From Puniceicoccales bacterium (GTDB lineage Bacteria > Verrucomicrobiota > Verrucomicrobiia > Opitutales > JAIRKQ01), in NCBI GenBank assembly GCA_031258795.1, contig JAIRMI010000057.1, positions 1 to 26,687 on the forward strand: DNA of 26,687 nt, given 5' to 3'. The position numbers were made by a program, and so were the translations under genes. The notes below the pieces were generated by a model. That model had not been told where the DNA came from. It searched no databases and worked only from the letters and a program-made list of their open reading frames with translations. This document shows, piece after piece, positions 22,985 through 26,687 of this stretch (position 1 is its first letter; each line of letters begins with the position of its first letter).

Positions 22985-23869
22985 TTATTCTATGGAGCCC
23001 ATCGATGTTTCATCCTTATCGCCTTCGGGCGCTTGCCCAGGTATTGGGCCAGTTTGCACGGCAATGGGAGTGTTTTCCTGCATGCTATCATTGCCGATTT
23101 TGTTTTTCTTGAAAAATTCATATCCAAAAAATCCAGCCACCCCTGCTGCACCTAGCAATAACACAGACATTATGCCAAACAATGTCCACAATTTGCTGGC
23201 TGAAGATTGGTCCACTTCAATGCCCATAACCGAAGTTAGGCGAGATTGTTCATGCTGCCGAACATCATTTGTAAATGCCACCGGAAACAAGGCAACCGAG
23301 ACCTTGTCATAGGACAGCCCCTGAATGCTATTGGTAACTAAATACTTTATTTCACGGACAGATTCTTCAATGTTTGCTTCGGCGCGATAGGCCATAAACA
23401 CGGCAGCAGAGGATGGGATACTATTTTCCGCATAGGGATCATTTTCCGGCAAAACAACGTGGACGCGGGCGGTCAAAACCCCGGGAATTTTGCTCAATGT
23501 CTCGGATATACTCTCCGCCATGGCATACATAAGTCTGGCACGTTCTTCGAGTGGGGACGAAACCAACCCAGTTTTTTGAAAAACTTTTCCCAAATCATTG
23601 TAATCGGTTCTCGGAAATCCTTTTGATTTTAGCAGCTCAACCGCCTGGGAAAACTTGCTCTTGTCGTTTATTGCCACCGTCCATGTTGATTCAATCCCGG
23701 GCCTTTTTGTAGCAGCCAAATTTGCTTGCTGCAAGATTGAGATTATGTCATTGACTTGATCTTCGTCCAAGTTGGACAGTAGATCCGCCCTACTACAGCC
23801 GTAAAGCAGGCATGATAGGCACATTAAAATCGAGGTACACAAATTTTTATAAGTTTTTCTCTTTTCCAT
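22985..23869 (-). CDS. sctJ: T3SS inner-ring lipoprotein SctJ
   Basis: SctJ (YscJ/PrgK/FliF-like) forms the inner ring in the inner membrane, inside the SctD ring. The 294-aa precursor has a signal peptide ending in the lipobox LLYGC with lipidated Cys25. The ring-building domains show AVELLKSKGFPRTDYNDLG, SISETLSKIPGVLTARVHVV and AVFMAYRAEANIEESVREIK. A C-terminal membrane helix (about 228-252, LFGIMSVLLLGAAGVAGFFG) precedes a short cytoplasmic tail. It starts the sctJKLNOP operon, with a good promoter just upstream. Confidence 0.93.
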   Translation of the reverse strand: MEKRKTYKNLCTSILMCLSCLLYGCSRADLLSNLDEDQVNDIISILQQANLAATKRPGIESTWTVAINDKSKFSQAVELLKSKGFPRTDYNDLGKVFQKTGLVSSPLEERARLMYAMAESISETLSKIPGVLTARVHVVLPENDPYAENSIPSSAAVFMAYRAEANIEESVREIKYLVTNSIQGLSYDKVSVALFPVAFTNDVRQHEQSRLTSVMGIEVDQSSASKLWTLFGIMSVLLLGAAGVAGFFGYEFFKKNKIGNDSMQENTPIAVQTGPIPGQAPEGDKDETSMGSIE

Positions 23870-23900
23870 AAAAGACTAAATTCGGATAACGTAGGATGAA

Positions 23901-23929
23901 ACTGTATAAATTCACTGGCACGAAGTCAA
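23901..23929 (-). promoter_or_regulatory. Promoter of the sctJKLNOP operon
   Basis: On the minus strand: TTGACT (23929-23924), exact 17-bp spacer, TACAGT (23906-23901). It is 31 bases before the sctJ ATG, giving a leader of about 25 bases. It lies in the 86-bp gap after birA, so the sct genes need not depend on birA transcription. Confidence 0.5.
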
Positions 23930-23955
23930 TCAAAATGTACACCAACAAAGATAAG

Positions 23956-24690
23956 CTACAAAATAATTTTTGCACTTGCCGAATTGAATAACATCCTTTT
24001 TTTCTCATTTATGTGGAGAATAAAGCACCCGTTTGGGTCGATTCCCAATGCCTTTCCACTGAAAATTTTTCCATTAAATTTAACTCTTGCTTGCTTGTGG
24101 TAAAGCGTGTCAAAATTTTTCCAATTGTTCGCAATAAATTCGCTGAAAGCTTCTCGTTTGTGCAAATGTATCGCATCGGCAACAGCTTTGATTACCTTAT
24201 CTAGCACGAATGCATAGGAAATTGAGGGCAAAAAATCCCTGAGGGCTGCGGCTTTATAGTTGCCATCGGGAACGTTTTTCAAATCCGGAGCACTGGCAAC
24301 ATTGATACCCACGCCAAATACTGCATGTTTGACGGCCTTGCCGCCGTAGCATGTCTCCAACAAGACTCCCCCAATTTTCTTTCCATGGAAAAAAATATCA
24401 TTGGGCCATTTTACATTTAAATGAATTAGGGGACTTAATTTTTCGAGAAAACTGAGAACGAAGGTTTGAGTAAACATCGATACTTCGTCGGCAGCGAAAA
24501 TTTCAATGGGGAGCGCAGTGGAAAAATAAATGTTTTCGGCATCTTCGCTTATCCATTGATTACCATGGTACCCCCTGCCTCCGGTTTGCCTATTTGCAAC
24601 GACTCCAAACACCGGTTCAAGGCCATAATTGATCAGTTTAACAGCTTCGTTGTTCGTACTGATCACACTATCAAAGAAAAAAACACGCAT
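23956..24690 (-). CDS. birA: Biotin--[acetyl-CoA carboxylase] ligase, catalytic form without HTH
   Basis: BirA activates biotin to biotinyl-AMP and attaches it to the biotin carrier protein of acetyl-CoA carboxylase. The 244-aa enzyme shows ISTNNEAVKL, the biotinyl-AMP loop NRQTGGRGYHGNQWISEDAE, the KWPNDIFFHGKKIGGVLLE motif and the small C-terminal SH3-like domain (FNGKIFSGKALGIDPNGCFI). In the loop the usual GRGRxG is GRGYHG. There is no N-terminal DNA-binding domain, so it is a group I ligase and not a repressor. It is 86 bases upstream of sctJ, with no functional link to secretion apparent. Confidence 0.92.
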   Translation of the reverse strand: MRVFFFDSVISTNNEAVKLINYGLEPVFGVVANRQTGGRGYHGNQWISEDAENIYFSTALPIEIFAADEVSMFTQTFVLSFLEKLSPLIHLNVKWPNDIFFHGKKIGGVLLETCYGGKAVKHAVFGVGINVASAPDLKNVPDGNYKAAALRDFLPSISYAFVLDKVIKAVADAIHLHKREAFSEFIANNWKNFDTLYHKQARVKFNGKIFSGKALGIDPNGCFILHINEKKRMLFNSASAKIIL

Positions 24691-24784
24691 TTTCTGCTTT
24701 TTAAAGCTTTCAGTTCTTAATTTTCAATAAAAACTTTTGTCCATGATGCCTATTTCCATACAATTCATAAATCACCATACATAA

Positions 24785-24808
24785 AACCAAAACCCGCCTT
24801 TCGGCGGG
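24785..24808 (-). terminator. Rho-independent terminator of the outer-membrane protein gene
   Basis: On the minus strand: stem CCCGCC, loop GAAA, stem GGCGGG (24808-24793), followed by TTTTGGTTTT. It is 35 bases after the stop codon of the beta-barrel gene. Strong GC stem with a stable GAAA tetraloop. Confidence 0.88.
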
Positions 24809-24843
24809 CTAATTCTTGAAAACTCTTCTTTTCGACGTTAGAA

Positions 24844-25683
24844 TTAGAACGAGCAATCAATGGACGTATTGAACCATACAAGTACGCATTTGTTATTACT
24901 AGACTTTTTGACCCAGTGATCCTTTTTAGCAATTCCACCGGCAATTTCCACTCCTGCACTGACTCTGGTATTTTCGTTAAGATCATATATGCCGTCGACA
25001 CTTGTCCCATAGTAAAAATATCCACTAAGGCCTATGCCCTCTCTTTTCAATTTGTTCGCCCAAGTCTTGCTGATCGCCCACGGCCTATTGGCCTTGTCCC
25101 AACCAAGAACCGCCCCCAGTTCAACAGAAACGCCATCCAAACCAAACTGCTCTAAGTCCAAGTTATAGGCCACCTGTCCTTCGACATCTATCTCCTTGGC
25201 ATCAAAGTCATAGGAAGCACGTATCAATGGAGATAAAAATACATCTGCTTTTACATCAGAATATATTTCCTTTGACTGTTTACCCATACCTGCCTTAAGA
25301 GATTCCGGTACATTAGTATAGAGGTGATGGACATATCCCGCACCAACGGTGAACATATCACCTACCTCGTAGGTCACCTCTCCATAAGGATTAACTTCAT
25401 TCCTACTCCCCAAACCCTCCACGTCACCTTTCAGTCCAAGACCTATCGCGTTGGCTTTCAGCCCAAGAGAAGCACACGTCCCTAGTCGCACGCTTCTACC
25501 GCTGAACATCGGGATAACAAGTTCAGTCTTAGGATAAAACATTCCATTCCCCTGCCTGTGGCCTCGAACCACATTCTGCGTTGAAAACTTAACACTGGTA
25601 TCTACGCCTAAAGCAGGCATTTCAAATGCCTTCAAACAACCAAGGCCTAACAAACTTGCGACAATTGCCGTTAATTTTTTCAT
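24844..25683 (-). CDS. Predicted outer-membrane beta-barrel protein
   Basis: The 279-aa precursor has a signal peptide (MKKLTAIVASLLGLGCLKAF). The mature part is made of alternating strands rich in Gly, Tyr and charged pairs, such as NPYGEVTYEVGDMFTVGAGY and VSVELGAVLGWD. It ends in a terminal Phe, as outer-membrane barrels recognised by BamA often do. I do not recognise the family; it resembles small porin-like or uncharacterised barrels of about 12 strands. The start could be ATG at 25683 or GTG at 25689: GGGGAT has better spacing to the GTG (about 7 bases). It has its own long leader and a strong terminator, so it is a single-gene unit. Confidence 0.7.
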   Translation of the reverse strand: MKKLTAIVASLLGLGCLKAFEMPALGVDTSVKFSTQNVVRGHRQGNGMFYPKTELVIPMFSGRSVRLGTCASLGLKANAIGLGLKGDVEGLGSRNEVNPYGEVTYEVGDMFTVGAGYVHHLYTNVPESLKAGMGKQSKEIYSDVKADVFLSPLIRASYDFDAKEIDVEGQVAYNLDLEQFGLDGVSVELGAVLGWDKANRPWAISKTWANKLKREGIGLSGYFYYGTSVDGIYDLNENTRVSAGVEIAGGIAKKDHWVKKSSNNKCVLVWFNTSIDCSF

Positions 25684-26039
25684 ATTCACAGTAAATATCC
25701 CCGACCTAGTTTTTTAACTTAGGAAAAACTTCCAACCTAAACAGGCTTGTCTCGAACCTGTAGCAAAAAAAAGCAAAGTCAAGGACTTTTTGTTAATTTT
25801 ATTTTTGCCATTTGTGACATGCTAACATTTTTACGTAAACTATGCCCTCTCGTGAGGCGCCTTTAGGGCTTAAAAATAAAATTTGCAAAGGTTTGAGATT
25901 GGCACTTGGAAGTGGTAGGGTGTTTGACTGCGAAATTCAATGTGTTAAGTAGGACATATGAAACAAAGTGAATAATTTTCGATTTTTGTGGGGGCATAGC
26001 AAAAAAATTGCAGTAAAAATTTGCCCTTTCTTTTGCTAG
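25684..26039. other. Leader/promoter region of the barrel gene and decayed sequence
   Basis: No gene is recognised. A TTGACT box on the minus strand (25782-25777) could be a -35 for the barrel gene, but no good -10 follows. A short hairpin with arms ACAGG and CCTGT lies at 25741-25761 in the putative leader. From about 25870 upward the sequence is AT-rich and fades into the IS630 pseudogene. Confidence 0.35.
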
Positions 26040-26499
26040 TTCAATGGTGCCAGAGGCGATAAATTTAATCCAAAGCTTATCCAAAGTTCCTCCAGAATAT
26101 CAAAATATTGCTTGACTCTTGCCATCGGCATACCCGGCGACAATGTTCGTCATCTGAAATTTTTTCCCGGCCACAAAGCCAAACACCTTCTTTCTCTTTG
26201 CTGATCTGGCATTCTGGCATTTCGCCTATGCAGATGGCGATCGATACCACTCTCATCCACATAGGCTATGTCTTCCTTTTTGCACACGGACATTGCCCTC
26301 TCATAGTCCGCACCTTCCTTTCCTTTGCTGATCTGGCATTTCGCCTGTGCAAATGGCGATCGATTCCACTTTCATCCACATAAACTATGTTTTCCTTTTT
26401 GTAGAGGGACATTGCCCTCTCATATTCCTCACCTTTTTCCCCTTTGCTGATCTGGCATTTCGCCTGTGCAAATGCCGATCGACCCCACTTTCATCCACA
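26040..26499 (-). pseudogene. IS630-type transposase core remnant with tandem triplication
   Basis: Minus-strand reading shows ADYERAMS, then VDESGIDRHLHRRNA (first catalytic Asp), then KVFGFVAGKKFQMTNIVAGY and ADGKSQAIF, stop, YSGGTLDKLWIKF. This is the central DDE part of an IS630 transposase with stops and frameshifts. The YERAMS-to-RRNAR segment is repeated three times. The C-terminal part is missing at its proper place; the C-terminus at 26500-26687 lies upstream on this strand and belongs to another copy. Confidence 0.75.
26196..26499 (-). repeat. Tandem repeat, three copies of about 119-127 bp, inside IS630
   Basis: Copies start at CTTTGCTGATCTGGCATT at 26196, 26323 and 26442 (plus-strand reading); the third is truncated after about 58 bp. 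Shared segments include TTTCATCCACATA-like and GACATTGCCCTCTCATA. Copy 1 also has a 10-bp internal duplication (CTGGCATTCTGGCATT). Confidence 0.85.
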
Positions 26500-26687
26500 T
26501 ATAATCATCTTACTCCAAAAAAGCATAATGAATGGCGTCGGAGAGAGAAGGGGAGAGGTGGAGGATATGGGAGAGTGTTCCTTTGAGGTTCGCCCAGAAT
26601 TTTTCGATGGGATTGGGGTCCGGAAAGTAGGGAGGCAGGTAAATTAGTGAACAGCCAGCAGCTTCGATGGCCTCCCACGTCCTGGGA
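26500..26687 (-). mobile_element. IS630-type element, C-terminal end, running off the window
   Basis: The minus strand encodes EAIEAAGCSLIYLPPYFPDP followed by NPIEKFWANLKGTLSHILHL and SDAIHYAFLE then a stop. This is the classical IS630/Tc1 C-terminus (PPYSPDLNPIE with the final catalytic Glu). The coding frame is intact within the window, so the copy might be full length beyond it. The end (TATAATCATCTTACT) matches the ends at 7172 and 16099. Confidence 0.82.

Noticed and set aside
25735..25770. tRNA-like TCGAACCTGTAG sequence
   Set aside because: No cloverleaf can be formed around it; it is better explained as a short leader hairpin.
25844..25869. Hairpin GCCCT...AGGGC as a terminator
   Set aside because: Only 5-bp arms with a 16-base loop and no proper T-run on either strand.

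Overview
The window looks like chromosome from a bacterium with a chlamydial/verrucomicrobial style type III secretion system (T3SS). I infer a host-associated member of the Verrucomicrobiota (Opitutales/Puniceicoccales-like) or a relative. The basis is an SctD with an N-terminal FHA-like domain, the gene order sctJ-K-L-N-O-P, an OleC-like ligase remnant, and moderate GC with many decayed insertion sequences. No rRNA or tRNA is present, so the taxonomy is an inference only.

Layout. 1-384: right end of an IS5-type element, then a possible promoter. 385-735: an orphan 116-aa ORF in the place where rimP usually sits. 793-7087: a plus-strand translation operon, terminator/attenuator-nusA-infB-rbfA-nrnA-truB-ribF, with short or overlapping junctions; ribF ends exactly where its riboflavin kinase domain should begin. 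7088-7468: IS630 and IS5 scraps plus a strong hairpin. 7469-10272 (minus): thrS and a XerC/D-type recombinase. 10340-10942 (plus): C-terminal remnant of an OleC-like AMP-forming ligase. 10974-12008 (minus): recA, divergent from a small DoxX-like membrane protein. 12519-14101 (minus): sctD and a small downstream gene, probably a T3SS co-chaperone. 14224-15186 (plus): prs. 15357-15909: a frameshifted gene encoding helical repeats, then IS5 and IS630 debris to about 16484. 16847-17854 (plus): fmt. 17851-18983: a decayed IS5-type element. 18980-23869 (minus): the sctJKLNOP operon. 23956-24690 (minus): birA. 24844-25683 (minus): an outer-membrane beta-barrel-like protein. 25690-26687: leader region and a rearranged IS630 transposase pseudogene.

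Function. The plus-strand operon makes transcription and translation factors (NusA, IF2, RbfA, TruB), a nano-RNase/pAp phosphatase and an FAD synthetase. The minus-strand sct genes encode the inner-membrane rings (SctD, SctJ), the sorting-platform adaptor (SctK-like), the stator (SctL), the ATPase (SctN), the stalk (SctO) and the needle-length/substrate-switch protein (SctP). Export-gate genes (sctRSTUV), sctQ, the secretin sctC and the needle gene are not in the window, so the T3SS is spread over several loci.

The most interesting observations: (i) the IS5-type element sits exactly at a CTAG that would have held the overlapping stop codons of convergent fmt and sctP; (ii) the IS5- and IS630-type transposase pseudogenes each carry an in-place tandem triplication; (iii) RibF lacks its kinase domain; (iv) a terminator lies directly before nusA with no room for a new promoter; (v) a promoter-equipped repeat-protein gene has been broken by two frameshifts.
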